Assembly: GCF_003390935.1 (NCBI RefSeq) | Contig: NZ_QNQZ01000005.1 | Location: forward strand, 186,001-250,000 | Length of the DNA stretch: 64,000 bases | Reading direction: 5' to 3' | DNA from: Lewinella sp. IMCC34191 | GTDB taxonomy: Bacteria; Bacteroidota; Bacteroidia; Chitinophagales; Saprospiraceae | In this document: positions 34,864-43,263 of the stretch, piece after piece | How positions within the stretch are numbered: the stretch's first letter is position 1 | Layout: every line of letters starts with the position of its first letter | Notes under the pieces: model-generated | The model's database searches: none | Seen by the model: the letters and a program-made list of their open reading frames with translations, nothing else | Told to the model about the DNA's origin: nothing | Position numbers and translations under genes: made by a program

Positions 34864-35840
34864 AGTACCTGACCCTGATATTCTGTACCTTCCTGATCCT
34901 TTCCACGGGCTGCAGCAAGCTCGATCCCGCCCAACCGGGCAACCTAGTACCGGCTACGGTGATGGAAGACCCCACGATCCCCTCCGTACGGCTTTCCTCC
35001 ACCACCCTGCACGTTCGACGACTGGGTGATCCCGAGAAACCGAAGCTCTTCGTGTTGGAGGGCGGTCCGGGCGACGACTTCCGCTACCTGCTCGATCTCG
35101 ACACCGAAATAAACGGCCGCAGGCTATCCGATGACTACGAGCTGATCTTCCACGACTACCGCGGTTGCGGACTGTCACAGCGCCACCCCCTGGACGAGCT
35201 GACGATGGCGCATTCCCTCACCGACCTGGAGGAACTGGTGGATCGCTTCGCCCCCGACGAGCCCATCTCCTTCATCGGTCACTCTCACGGTGCCGTCGTG
35301 GCCACCCAGTACCTCAACGAGCACCCCGAGCGGGTGGGGCGCATCGTACTGATCGAACCCGGCGCGCTTTCGGTGAAGATCAACGAAAACCTGCCCGCCG
35401 CCAACGACGTCAACCTCTTCGGCCCCGACCTTAACCGCATCCTTTGGGCCAAGCAAATGATCGGCCTCGACAATCATGCCTCGGCGGACTACTTCTTCGG
35501 CCTGGCCCGCATCAACTCCGACAGTGAGAACCGCGGCGAAAGCTGTCCCTCGCTCAACTACCGCGGTGGGGCGGCGGCCGCCCTCGCCATTGCCATCGAC
35601 GAAGTGAACGACGGCGACTACGACTTCACCACCAAGCTCGACCGCTACCCCGGCAAAGTCCTGTTCATCAGCAGCGACGAGAGCGACCTGGGCTACGACT
35701 TCCAGCAAGCCAACCAGGTAGACCTGTTTCCCAATTCCGAGCACCGGAAGGTGGAAGGCACCGGCCACAACGGCCTGATCAACTGCCGGACCGGGGAGAC
35801 CGTCGGACTGATCCGGGCTTACCTGGAGGAAGTGGACTGA
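34860..35840 (+). CDS. Lipoprotein alpha/beta hydrolase (S33 peptidase-like)
   Basis: A 326-residue lipid-anchored hydrolase (lipobox LSTGC). The oxyanion loop is LEGGPGDDF, followed by FHDYRGCGLSQR, the nucleophile elbow FIGHSHGA (S142) and a terminal VEGTGHNGLI histidine. The motifs resemble proline iminopeptidase-type S33 enzymes. The upstream frame runs to 34698, but a GTG at 34860 overlapping the previous stop (GTGA) begins exactly at the signal peptide VKYLTLIFCTFLILSTGC. Substrate unknown. Confidence 0.8.
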   Translation: MKYLTLIFCTFLILSTGCSKLDPAQPGNLVPATVMEDPTIPSVRLSSTTLHVRRLGDPEKPKLFVLEGGPGDDFRYLLDLDTEINGRRLSDDYELIFHDYRGCGLSQRHPLDELTMAHSLTDLEELVDRFAPDEPISFIGHSHGAVVATQYLNEHPERVGRIVLIEPGALSVKINENLPAANDVNLFGPDLNRILWAKQMIGLDNHASADYFFGLARINSDSENRGESCPSLNYRGGAAAALAIAIDEVNDGDYDFTTKLDRYPGKVLFISSDESDLGYDFQQANQVDLFPNSEHRKVEGTGHNGLINCRTGETVGLIRAYLEEVD

Positions 35841-36451
35841 GGCGGATGGATGGGCCGGATCCAGCCCACCCGACGCTTCCATCCCTCCATGGCTTGCCTA
35901 ATCGCCGTGGGATCGGTGGGTGGACGCCGCCCTTCCTCCGCGGCCTGGCTTCGCATCTCCCGGGTTTGTTCTTCCAGCGAGTTCAGCCCCAGCCCTTTTC
36001 TCCGTTCGTTTACGCTGGCCAGGTCATCGCAGGGTTCCGGGCTGAGTTCGCCGTTCGCATCCCAGTCGAATAGCAGACCGTAGCGCTGGGGCCGGTTTTC
36101 GAGTACGGCAATCCGGTCCTTGAGGTAGGCCAGGTGCTGAGGGTACTCCTTTCCTTCCGCGACGGCCTCCTCCATCAAGCGGGCACATCGACGCATAAGG
36201 TCCGGCTTGCCAATGGCATGCTGCAAAACCAACCAGGCCGTGGAATTCCCCGGCCAGCCGACCTTATCCGCCGTGGGATAGCCGATCTCGTCGATGATGA
36301 CACCCAGTACGGTGGCGTTATGGTCATGCACGGCAGCCATCTCTTCAGGGTACCAGTTCTGTGGATCGAGTTCCTTCGAAGTTCGGGCGTGCAGCGCTAT
36401 ATCGGCGTCCCGGAGAGCGATCAGGGTCCGGGCGTGGTCGGGATACGTCAT
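35819..36451 (-). CDS. DUF6624-like protein
   Basis: A 210-residue soluble protein with the DUF6624 pattern: HDHNATVLGVIIDEIGYPTADKVG, then WLVLQHAIGKPDLMRRC, AYLKDRIAVLENRPQRYGLLFDWDANGEL and DDLASVNERRKGLGLNSLEEQT. No catalytic residues are established for this family. Its 3' end overlaps the convergent hydrolase gene by 22 bases. Confidence 0.7.
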   Translation of the reverse strand: MTYPDHARTLIALRDADIALHARTSKELDPQNWYPEEMAAVHDHNATVLGVIIDEIGYPTADKVGWPGNSTAWLVLQHAIGKPDLMRRCARLMEEAVAEGKEYPQHLAYLKDRIAVLENRPQRYGLLFDWDANGELSPEPCDDLASVNERRKGLGLNSLEEQTREMRSQAAEEGRRPPTDPTAIRQAMEGWKRRVGWIRPIHPPQSTSSR

Positions 36452-36481
36452 ATGCTTTCTTGCTTATTGGCTAGCATTCTA

Positions 36482-36501
36482 CCTGCGCTCCGCCGCAAAA
36501 A
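36482..36501 (+). repeat. Dispersed GC-rich repeat copy
   Basis: CCTGCGCTCCGCCGC followed by AAAAA, in the gap between the DUF6624 and YdeI genes. Confidence 0.8.
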
Positions 36502-36546
36502 GAACCGCCTTCGTTTGGCAGGGTCTCCCACATCGCTCCGGGGCAG

Positions 36547-37152
36547 TCACGCAACATCTTTAGGTCCTGCGTCCCGCCCTTTGGCATGATGGGCCTTGAC
36601 GTTGCGGGATGCCTTTTCCACTGTAATCCGGATGCGTTTCTCCCGGGTCGGGGCCGTCTTCGCGCTCTTGATCCAGTACAGGATGAGTCGTTTGCCGGAG
36701 TCGGGGAAGCGGTCGTAATAGTAGGCCGCCTTATCGGTAGCGGCCAGGGCTGCTTCCAGGTCGGGCGGCATGACGAGTTGCTCCACGTCATCGAGCCAGG
36801 TCCAGCAGCCATTGGATTGTGCCACCTCTACCAGTGCCTCGCCGGCGGGGGTCATGCGTCCTTCCGCGCGGAGGCGCTCGATCTTCGCTTTATTGATGCC
36901 CGACCAGGTGCTTTTGGGGTTGCGCGGACTGATCCGGATGATCGTCCGCTCCGCGTCCAGCTTCCGGGTCTGGCTATCCACCCAGCCGTAGCACAGCAGC
37001 TCGTCGACCAGCTCGCTCCAGGAGACGTGGCGGTGGCCGGCGACCTTCCGGTAACGGATCAGCCATACGGAGGAAGAGGTGGCGTGATTGGCCGCCAGCC
37101 ACCGGCGGAGGTCTTCGGTGGATTCTATTTCCAGGTGGTCGTCGTCGGTCAT
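36547..37152 (-). CDS. YdeI/OmpD-associated family protein
   Basis: A 201-residue protein of the YdeI type: residues 1-70 hold the N-terminal domain with SSVWLIRYRKVAGHRHVSWSELVDELLCYGWVDSQTRKLDAERTIIRISPR, and the C-terminus has RLILYWIKSAKTAPTREKRIRITVEKASRN. The W-x-E-x-V-D-E-x-L-C-x-G-W-x-D motif is diagnostic of the family. An upstream ATG at 37197 would add a proline-rich leader; I use 37152. The biological role is not established. Confidence 0.82.
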   Translation of the reverse strand: MTDDDHLEIESTEDLRRWLAANHATSSSVWLIRYRKVAGHRHVSWSELVDELLCYGWVDSQTRKLDAERTIIRISPRNPKSTWSGINKAKIERLRAEGRMTPAGEALVEVAQSNGCWTWLDDVEQLVMPPDLEAALAATDKAAYYYDRFPDSGKRLILYWIKSAKTAPTREKRIRITVEKASRNVKAHHAKGRDAGPKDVA

Positions 37153-37211
37153 GGGCGGCGGAGCTATCGGAGGTGGAAAATAGGCCATATCCGGCAATCC
37201 GGCCGGCTGAC

Positions 37212-37826
37212 CTAATCCAGTACGCTTAAGACCACCGGCCAGAACAGATACAGGAACGGGAATAGCAGTAAGCCCATCCAGCGGTAATCCTCCCGGGCCG
37301 GGTCGGCTAGCCTGACGGACGGCTGCTTTGCACTCGTTGAGAAGGTTTTCCCGGCCGCGTCACCCGCGAGGAAATGATGGCTGACCTGGTCCGGGTATCG
37401 GTCGCACAGCACGGTGTTACGGATTTCGGTCAACCCGCCGCCGCCGTACACCAGGCGGTAGCTCGCGTACTGCCCATCGCCGGCCACCTGTTCCATTCGT
37501 TGCAGCGGGAGGGCCTTACCGTCGGGCCCGTATAGCAGCAGGTGCTCCCGGAGGCTGCGTTCCACCTGTTGGGACCAACTATCAGCACCCCTAGCCGGAA
37601 GGTAGGTGGGATTGTAGCCGACCAGCGCCGCGTCCGTCGTGCGTGGGATTTCGGCCAGCACTTCCACGGTATTGTTTTGCTCGGTCAGGGTATAGTAGGC
37701 GTCGTGCTGGTCGCCGGCCCGCAATAGCGAAGCGAGGCATACGGTGCTGATCAGCAGCAGAAACCGCAGCGGGCCAGGGAGAGCGGAGAAAAAAGGTATT
37801 CGAGGGAGAGTAAAGGTTTGGGGCAT
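37212..37826 (-). CDS. DUF6702-like exported protein with C-terminal membrane anchor
   Basis: A 204-residue protein with an N-terminal hydrophobic signal (LRFLLLISTVCLASLLRA), a beta-rich middle with YYTLTEQNNTVEVLAEIPRTTDAAL and a C-terminal transmembrane helix (WMGLLLFPFLYLFWPVVLSVL). The middle resembles DUF6702 proteins, often encoded beside HupE/UreJ-like or M1 peptidase genes, none of which are here. Several nearby ATGs (37868, 37838, 37826) could be the start. Confidence 0.55.
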   Translation of the reverse strand: MPQTFTLPRIPFFSALPGPLRFLLLISTVCLASLLRAGDQHDAYYTLTEQNNTVEVLAEIPRTTDAALVGYNPTYLPARGADSWSQQVERSLREHLLLYGPDGKALPLQRMEQVAGDGQYASYRLVYGGGGLTEIRNTVLCDRYPDQVSHHFLAGDAAGKTFSTSAKQPSVRLADPAREDYRWMGLLLFPFLYLFWPVVLSVLD

Positions 37827-37943
37827 AGGCGATCGCATTAGGCAAGGATTCAACCTTTTTGCAGGCAAAAACCCTTCGAAGAGGCGGTTGAATCACTTCT
37901 GTAAACGAAGTCGCTTAGGTCTGAAGTCTATTGTTATCGTTTA

Positions 37944-37971
37944 GCGCTCCCCTATTGCGCCGGAGCGCAGG
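37944..37971 (-). repeat. Dispersed GC-rich repeat copy with small hairpin
   Basis: The reversed core with G variant lies at 37957-37971. A nearby GCGCTCC (37944-37950) can pair with GGAGCGC (37962-37968). Confidence 0.7.
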
Positions 37972-38048
37972 TAAAATGAATTTCGGGAACGATCGGTGCA
38001 TAACCAACATCCGAGACCCCGGCCAGCTAACGACAAGGTGCGGTATCC

Positions 38049-38056
38049 TACCTTTG
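38049..38056 (+). promoter_or_regulatory. TACCTTTG promoter box, 6 bases before a start codon
   Basis: Identical to the box of SusC 2 but only 6 bases before the ATG at 38063, implying a leaderless or nearly leaderless message. Confidence 0.55.
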
Positions 38057-38062
38057 TGCCCC

Positions 38063-38917
38063 ATGATACGCGTCCTCCTGCTCCTTCTCTGCTGTTACCT
38101 GCCCCAATTCCTCTCCGCCTGGGGAGCGAACGGCCACCGCATCGTGGCCCACATCGCCTACGAAAATCTCAACGACGCGGCCCGCGAGCGGGTCGACGCG
38201 GCCCTCGGCGATAACTACCTCTCCCAGGTGAGCACCTGGCCCGATTACATCCGCGCCGAATCCGGTTGGGACTTCGCCAGCCCCTGGCACTACATGACCG
38301 TGCAGCCCAACAAGACGGTAGCCGAGGTGGCCGAGGAAACCGCCCGGGACCCCGGTATCTACGACGTCCAGGAAGCGATCGCCTTCATGACCGACGTCCT
38401 GGCCGGCCAGGAAGAAACCCGCCAGCGGCTGACCGATCTATTACAGGTTAACAAGGTCGAACCCCTTGCGGGCTCCCTGGACGCCACCGCCCTGGCCTTC
38501 CTCATCCACTTCATCGCTGACGTCCATATGCCCCTTCACGTCGGTAAGAACCGGGATTTGGGTGGCAACAGGATCACCGTGCTGTTCTTCGGCGACCGTT
38601 ACAACCTGCACTCCGTCTGGGACACCCAGATCATCGAGGCCGAACGGCTGAGCTTCACCGAGTTCGCCGCCTACGTGAGCATGCACACCCGGTCACGGAA
38701 GGCCGAATGGGCTGACGATGCCCCGCAGACCTGGATGGAAGAGTCCGTCATCCTGCGCGAGCGCATCTACAATACCCTCTACGACCGCACCGACCGGGAG
38801 ACGGGCCTGCCCGACCTGGGTTACGACTACACCCACGACTTCCTGCCTATCGTGGAGGAGCGCCTGGGGGCGGCGGGCTACCGGGCGGCGGCGGTGCTGA
38901 ACCGGGTACTGGGGTAA
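38063..38917 (+). CDS. S1/P1-type zinc nuclease
   Basis: A 284-residue secreted nuclease. The signal peptide (MIRVLLLLLCCYLPQFLSA) is followed directly by W-G-A-N-G-H-R, where the mature N-terminal Trp and His bind zinc as in nuclease P1. Other ligand motifs are WPDYIRAE, PWHYMT, FLIHFIADVHMPLHVG, GGNRITVLFFGDRYNLHSVWDT. It cuts single-stranded DNA or RNA and 3'-phosphomonoesters in the periplasm or outside the cell, releasing phosphate and nucleosides, which fits the phosphorus-scavenging theme of the window. The ATG at 38063 is chosen because it starts the signal peptide right after the promoter box. Confidence 0.92.
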   Translation: MIRVLLLLLCCYLPQFLSAWGANGHRIVAHIAYENLNDAARERVDAALGDNYLSQVSTWPDYIRAESGWDFASPWHYMTVQPNKTVAEVAEETARDPGIYDVQEAIAFMTDVLAGQEETRQRLTDLLQVNKVEPLAGSLDATALAFLIHFIADVHMPLHVGKNRDLGGNRITVLFFGDRYNLHSVWDTQIIEAERLSFTEFAAYVSMHTRSRKAEWADDAPQTWMEESVILRERIYNTLYDRTDRETGLPDLGYDYTHDFLPIVEERLGAAGYRAAAVLNRVLG

Positions 38918-38959
38918 ACCGGCCGGGAAAGTAAGTATGAAGCGCATCGGCTTTCTTTT

Positions 38960-38980
38960 CCCGCGCTCCGGCGCAAAAAA
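38960..38980 (+). repeat. Dispersed GC-rich repeat, diverged copy
   Basis: CCCGCGCTCCGGCGC followed by six A, between the convergent nuclease and AraC genes; one base differs from the core besides the S position. Confidence 0.65.
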
Positions 38981-38981
38981 A

Positions 38982-39884
38982 TCAGGAATAGGCCGCGCGA
39001 AAGGCCGTGGGCGACTGCCCCGTCTTGGCCCGGAACAGCTTGCTGAACGACTGCGGGTGCTGGAAGCCCAGGCCGTAAGCGATCTCGCTGACGGGCTGCC
39101 GGGTCGTGGACAGCGTGGCCTTGGCCCGGGCGATCAACCGCTCGTGGATGTGGTCCTGCGTACTGCGCCCGGTGAGGCTTTGCAGGGCGCCACTGAGGTA
39201 GTTGGGGGTCACGTTAAGGGCCCGGGCAACGTCCTGTACCGCCGGCACCCCGCTTTTGATCAGCACTTCGTCTTGGAAGGCGGCATCGAGCACCTGCTCC
39301 AGCCGCTCCAGGATTTCGTGGCTCGATCGCTTGCGCGTCAGGAACTGCCGGCGGTAGAAGCGCTCGGCGTAACTCAGTAGGACACCGAGGTGGTTCACCA
39401 CGATGTCCTGGCTGAATTCGTCAAGGTTGCTGGCCGCTTCCTGCCGGATGTTTTGCAGGACGGTAACGATGACCTCCTCTTCCCGGGCCCCCAGGTGTAA
39501 GGCTTCGTTGATGGCGTAGTCAAAGTATTCGTAGCGTTTGATGCGCTGCGCCAGGTCGGTGCCCCACAGTAAATCGGGATGCACCATCAGGTACCACCCA
39601 CCGTGGGGGCCCGCCTTTTTGACCCCTACCTGGTAGACCTGACCTGGGGCCATGCAGAAGAGCACGCCCCGGTCGAAGTCGATGAGCTGGCGCCCGTAGC
39701 GGACGGCCGCCCCCACGTGTTGCTTGAGGCCGATGGCGTAAAAGTCGTTGACGAGCAACTCTTCGGAGGTATTGACGGTCATCTCCTCGAAGCGGACCAC
39801 GCTCACGAGCGGATGATCGGGGGGCGGCAGGCCTCGCAGGTCGTGGTAGGCACTGATGGTCGGTATCCGTAGGGTGTCAGCCAT
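38982..39884 (-). CDS. AraC-family transcriptional regulator
   Basis: A 300-residue regulator with an N-terminal cupin-like effector domain (LLVNDFYAIGLKQHVGAAVRYGRQLIDFDRGVLFCMAPGQVYQ) and a C-terminal double helix-turn-helix: VQDVARALNVTPNYLSGALQSLTGRSTQDHIHERLIARAKATL and VSEIAYGLGFQHPQSFSKLFRAKTGQSPTAFR. Its 5' end lies only 5 bases from the stop of the upstream NmrA-like gene, so both are one operon, a common arrangement of regulator with a short-chain or NmrA-type oxidoreductase. Confidence 0.88.
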   Translation of the reverse strand: MADTLRIPTISAYHDLRGLPPPDHPLVSVVRFEEMTVNTSEELLVNDFYAIGLKQHVGAAVRYGRQLIDFDRGVLFCMAPGQVYQVGVKKAGPHGGWYLMVHPDLLWGTDLAQRIKRYEYFDYAINEALHLGAREEEVIVTVLQNIRQEAASNLDEFSQDIVVNHLGVLLSYAERFYRRQFLTRKRSSHEILERLEQVLDAAFQDEVLIKSGVPAVQDVARALNVTPNYLSGALQSLTGRSTQDHIHERLIARAKATLSTTRQPVSEIAYGLGFQHPQSFSKLFRAKTGQSPTAFRAAYS

Positions 39885-39889
39885 GGCGA

Positions 39890-40780
39890 TTACTTTTTCC
39901 CGGCGTAGGCGGCCGCGAAGGTGGGAGCGTAGTCCTCCAGTTTAACCCGTCCGGACCGCTCCGGTTTGTGGCGCAGGAAGTCTTCGGCCAGGCGACCGTT
40001 GCGCAGGCTCCGGTTCAGGTCGGTGAGGTCGTCGGCCATCTTGGCGTGCATGCCGTGGTCGAGCATGGCCTGGCGTACCGCGTCGTCGGGGATCACCTGC
40101 CACGCCAGGTCGGGCTTGCCGATGGCCCGGCCGAGCACGGCAGCGATCTCGTGGCCCGTGCGCTCGTCACTGTACACGTAGCGGATCCGCCGCTGCTCCC
40201 CGGGCCGCTCGATCTCCTCCACCACGGCGTCCGCGATGTCGCTCGGCGCTACCATATAGAGCCGGTCATCGCCGCCGTAGTTCGTCAGGATCTTTCCCGT
40301 GGCGCGGATGGTACCCAGCAGGTTGAGCAGGTTGTAGTAGAAATAGGTGGGGCGCACGATGGTAAACTGCACCCCGTCGAGGGCATTGAGCTCCTCCTCC
40401 ACGTAGTGGCTGCCGAGGATGACGCCCGTGCCGGCGTCGAGTTGTGCCCCGAAGGAACTGAGGTGGATGACCCGCGGTACGCCCGCGCGGCGGATAGCCG
40501 CGGCGTACTGCTCGCCGACCTTGCGGTAATACGCGTTGTTGTCCGGCACGCTGTAGTCCGGTGGGACGATGCAGTAGACCAGGTCGGCACCTTCGAAGGT
40601 GCGTGCCAGGAAGTCCGCGTCCTGCACGTCGCCGATGGCGGGGGTGGCCCCGAGGGCGGTGATGGCTTCCGCCCGGTCGGGGGAGCTGCTGATGACGGTC
40701 AGTTCGTGGCCGCGGGAGGCCAGCCGTTCGGTGAGGGGTTGTCCGATGTGGCCGAGGGAGCCGGTTAATACGATTTGCAT
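39890..40780 (-). CDS. NmrA/SDR-like NAD(P)-binding protein
   Basis: A 296-residue atypical short-chain dehydrogenase. MQIVLTGSLGHIGQPLTERLASRGHELTVIS is the Rossmann glycine motif (GSLGHIG), followed by GDVQDADFLARTFEGADLVYCIVP and VPRVIHLSSFGAQLD. No YxxxK catalytic pair is obvious, as usual for NmrA-like redox-sensing or quinone-reductase-like (QorB, AzoB) proteins. I start at 40780, where the beta-strand begins, and not at 40807. Co-transcribed with the AraC gene downstream. Confidence 0.8.
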   Translation of the reverse strand: MQIVLTGSLGHIGQPLTERLASRGHELTVISSSPDRAEAITALGATPAIGDVQDADFLARTFEGADLVYCIVPPDYSVPDNNAYYRKVGEQYAAAIRRAGVPRVIHLSSFGAQLDAGTGVILGSHYVEEELNALDGVQFTIVRPTYFYYNLLNLLGTIRATGKILTNYGGDDRLYMVAPSDIADAVVEEIERPGEQRRIRYVYSDERTGHEIAAVLGRAIGKPDLAWQVIPDDAVRQAMLDHGMHAKMADDLTDLNRSLRNGRLAEDFLRHKPERSGRVKLEDYAPTFAAAYAGKK

Positions 40781-40879
40781 GTTGGTAAGTTTGTTTGGTC
40801 TATCCAACAGGGGCGGGGTAGTCCGCGATGTAGCCGAATCTCGGGGCTTTGTAGCCGATTCTCGGGAAATTGAATTTGG

Positions 40880-40894
40880 GCGGCGGGGCGCAGG
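40880..40894 (-). repeat. Dispersed GC-rich repeat, diverged reversed copy
   Basis: Reads CCTGCGCCCCGCCGC on the reverse strand, one change from the core, followed by an A/T-rich tail. Confidence 0.65.
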
Positions 40895-40941
40895 AAAACG
40901 GCCCGCGAAAGCCGGGGGAAATAGCTACCGCCGTGAGGGAT

Positions 40942-40988
40942 CCGGTCGGCAGACCAGCCTCCGCTGCGCTGCGGCTGGGCGGACGACC
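40942..40988. repeat. Second palindromic repeat, copy 1
   Basis: Arms GGTCGGCAGACCAGCC and GGCTGGGCGGACGACC are complementary at 13 of 16 positions around a 13-base centre. Two more full copies are at 41778 and 46651 and a degenerate one at 42540. Confidence 0.75.
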
Positions 40989-41121
40989 TTTGGCTTTGGG
41001 ACCGGTCGAGGCACGCTACGCAGGTGGTTTTGAAAGAGGCGACAAGGCCGGACAGGTACCCCGCCGAAGACAGCTGCGCGGCGCATTTATACCAGACTCC
41101 CCGGACCACCCCCGGAAGAGA

Positions 41122-41694
41122 TCACTTGATGTGTTTCACACAGTTGTACAGCTCGCAGCTCCAGTCGCCTTGCCGGTAAGTGAGCGCCGTAACGGAGGTA
41201 TTCCGAAGCCGCTCCTGGCAAGCTGCGGGGGGAAGCAGATGCAGCAAAGTCTGTCTTAAAATGGCCCCGTGACTTACGATCAACACATTCGCATCAGGGT
41301 GCCGGTCGACGATCTCGGTTACAAAGGATAATCCGCGACTTACAATGGATTCCTTCGTTTCGATGCCTAAAGAATGGGTTCTCCAATCATCCCCCCATCT
41401 CGACACCCTTTCCTCGAGGGTAGTACCTTCTATTTGGCCGCAACCCATTTCCCGTAACCGCTGATCCAATACCAGGCTGAGGCCGATGGCTCTGGCGATG
41501 ATCTCGGCGGTTTCCCGGGCACGGGATAAGTCGCTTGAGTAGATATAATCCCACGCTTCGTCGCGCAGGCGTTCGGCCAGTGCTCGGACCTGGCTTCTCC
41601 CCGTTTCGTTTAGGGGAATATCGGTCTGTCCCTGGATTCGCTGCGCTGCATTCCAGTCGGTGATTCCGTGACGTATGAACCCGATTTTCGTCAT
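41122..41694 (-). CDS. Histidine phosphatase family protein
   Basis: A 190-residue phosphoglycerate-mutase-fold phosphatase with the signature IGFIRHGITDWN (phospho-acceptor H9), RIQGQTDIPLNETGRSQ, IYSSDLSRARETAEII and the second histidine in VLIVSHGAILRQTL. The family covers cofactor-dependent mutases, alpha-ribazole phosphatase and broad-specificity phosphatases; no cobalamin genes are near, so a general phosphatase is most likely. Flanked on both sides by copies of the second palindromic repeat. Confidence 0.88.
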   Translation of the reverse strand: MTKIGFIRHGITDWNAAQRIQGQTDIPLNETGRSQVRALAERLRDEAWDYIYSSDLSRARETAEIIARAIGLSLVLDQRLREMGCGQIEGTTLEERVSRWGDDWRTHSLGIETKESIVSRGLSFVTEIVDRHPDANVLIVSHGAILRQTLLHLLPPAACQERLRNTSVTALTYRQGDWSCELYNCVKHIK

Positions 41695-41777
41695 GCGCTT
41701 ATTCCCGTTTGCGTTTCCTGGCTGCCGCCACGTAAAATATAGGCGAAAACGGCCGATTGCTCCCGGAACTTACCCGT

Positions 41778-41824
41778 CCGGTCGGCAGACCAGCCTACGT
41801 TTCACTGCGGCTGGGCGGACGACC
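41778..41824. repeat. Second palindromic repeat, copy 2
   Basis: Same arms as copy 1 (GGTCGGCAGACCAGCC and GGCTGGGCGGACGACC) with a different centre; it touches the 3' end of the gene at 41826. Confidence 0.75.
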
Positions 41825-41825
41825 G

Positions 41826-42485
41826 TTACGTTCCGGTGCCGACCCAGATGTCCCCGACCGGAATGCAGTACACGCGGCATGGATGCCCGTTCACATCCGT
41901 ACCCGGCTCCGTGCGGTGAGGCCGTTGCAACAATCGGCCGATGTAGGCGCGGTCTTCCTCGTAGTGTTTCCGGCTGGCGTACATAGCTGGATCGCCGGGG
42001 TCATTATTCGTTAGGTAGGTTTCTTCGAGACAGTGTCGCCAGGAGAGGCGATCCAGCTGGACATCCAGGCTTCCGTAGCCGGGTAACGGCTTTGTTTGCC
42101 CCTCCGGTGGCGCCGCAAATACCTTTTCGTAGTGCTCGATGCGATCGCCGAGCGCACATACTACCTGAGACTCGGAAAAGTGCGGTTCATACAGCCACAT
42201 TTTGAGGTAGTACGGGGCCGGGTAGCCCTCCAGGTCCCGGGACCAGGACGTATAGATGGACAGCAGACCGCGGAGTATCCGGAGTTTGGTCTTGCCGTGG
42301 GGCTCTTTGATACCGTATTCGGTCTTGGCCCACGAACTCCAACCCCAGGGCGTGACGCGGAGCCTGGCGACCTGATGGTGACTATGCTCGAGGCCAGGGA
42401 GATCCAGCCTTTGGTTTTCGGCTACCCAGCGGTCGATCGTGCGCCAGTGGCGACGGTGGCCTCGGATTTTTCTGGCTTGGGGCAT
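41826..42485 (-). CDS. Hypothetical protein
   Basis: A 219-residue soluble protein that I do not recognise. It is basic and rich in Trp, Tyr and His (KIRGHRRHWRTIDRWVAENQRLD, then LRVTPWGWSSWAKTEYGIKEPHGKTKLRILRGL), with a later WRHCLEETYLTNNDPGDPAMYASRKHYEEDRAYIGRLL. No signal peptide or membrane helix. It starts at the ATG at 42485 (a GTG lies two codons earlier). Its neighbours give no hint. Confidence 0.6.
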   Translation of the reverse strand: MPQARKIRGHRRHWRTIDRWVAENQRLDLPGLEHSHHQVARLRVTPWGWSSWAKTEYGIKEPHGKTKLRILRGLLSIYTSWSRDLEGYPAPYYLKMWLYEPHFSESQVVCALGDRIEHYEKVFAAPPEGQTKPLPGYGSLDVQLDRLSWRHCLEETYLTNNDPGDPAMYASRKHYEEDRAYIGRLLQRPHRTEPGTDVNGHPCRVYCIPVGDIWVGTGT

Positions 42486-42539
42486 GGTCACGCTAACTTT
42501 TATGGTTTCTCGGGGGGGATATGCTTTTCCTAAACGGGT

Positions 42540-42577
42540 CTGGCCGGCAGAATAGCCTCCGCTGCGGCCGGGCTACC
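42540..42577. repeat. Second palindromic repeat, degenerate copy
   Basis: GGCCGGCAGAATAGCC followed by CCGCTGCGGCCGGGCT recalls the arms and centre of the other copies but is shortened. It overlaps the 3' end of the DinB gene by 5 bases. Confidence 0.45.
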
Positions 42578-43004
42578 GAACGTAATAGATATAGTCCGTC
42601 ACGATCGGGTTTAGTCCGACGGAGCGAAAATCGGCAATGAGCTGCCCGCGGTGGTGGGTGGTGTGATTGGCGACGTGGAAGAGGATGTCGCCGACGGTAT
42701 TGGTGAAGCGGTCGCCCCGGGTATTGACGTAGGCGATCGGCTTCCCGGGGTCACATCGTTCGAGGATCGACAGCGTATCCCGGTAATTATCTTCGTTGAT
42801 GGCGGTGCAGTCGTCGTAGGTATGGATATCGTTGAGCCCGAAGGGCGGGCGGTCCAGGATGCGGGCGTTCCAGATCTGGTGGGCGTTCAGGATGTGGCAG
42901 AATAGGGGATAGCTGCGGGGCGGCAGCTCGTGACCGTGGGTATCGAGTTCGTACAGGAGGCGTTCGTTCGTGGCCCGGTGGTAAGCGAAAATGCGGTCGA
43001 ACAC
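42573..43004 (-). CDS. DinB-family protein
   Basis: A 143-residue four-helix-bundle protein of the DinB/YfiT type. Metal-ligand positions are visible: the first helix H in FCHILNAHQIW and the closing pair in LFHVANHTTHHRGQL (HxxxHxxHHRGQ), where two histidines complete a zinc or nickel site. Such proteins are thiol-dependent transferases or stress proteins. The frame is open to 43091, but the leader there does not fit the family; a GTG at 43004, preceded by an A-rich stretch, gives the expected opening VFDRIFAYHRATNERLL. Confidence 0.8.
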   Translation of the reverse strand: MFDRIFAYHRATNERLLYELDTHGHELPPRSYPLFCHILNAHQIWNARILDRPPFGLNDIHTYDDCTAINEDNYRDTLSILERCDPGKPIAYVNTRGDRFTNTVGDILFHVANHTTHHRGQLIADFRSVGLNPIVTDYIYYVR

Positions 43005-43263
43005 GGCGTGCTGATTTTTTTTACAAATTACGCCCGGTCGCCGGTGTTTGCCTACCGCGGGAAATAAGCCCGGAATGCCGCGGCATGGCATTTACCGGAC
43101 AGGGCAAAAGGATTATTTGTTAAAATATTGGTTTTCAGAACCTAATATGCTTTTGCAGGTTGAGGCTATTGAATTATTGTGTGCTAAACCCCGGTTCCTA
43201 ACCACCCTCATGCCTCCTTACCTCAACGGGGGCGTGGATCTTTTCACCGGAACCCTTTCTTCC

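Larger units (their letters stand above)
40781..41121. other. Intergenic gap of about 340 bases holding two repeat families
   Basis: Contains a reversed GC-rich repeat (40880-40894, with one changed base) and the second palindromic repeat (40942-40988). Short frames across it are built mainly from these repeats, and I do not believe they are genes. Confidence 0.7.

Noticed and set aside
40870-41259. Forward open frame of 129 codons
   Set aside because: It is built from the two repeat families and the antisense of the histidine phosphatase gene.
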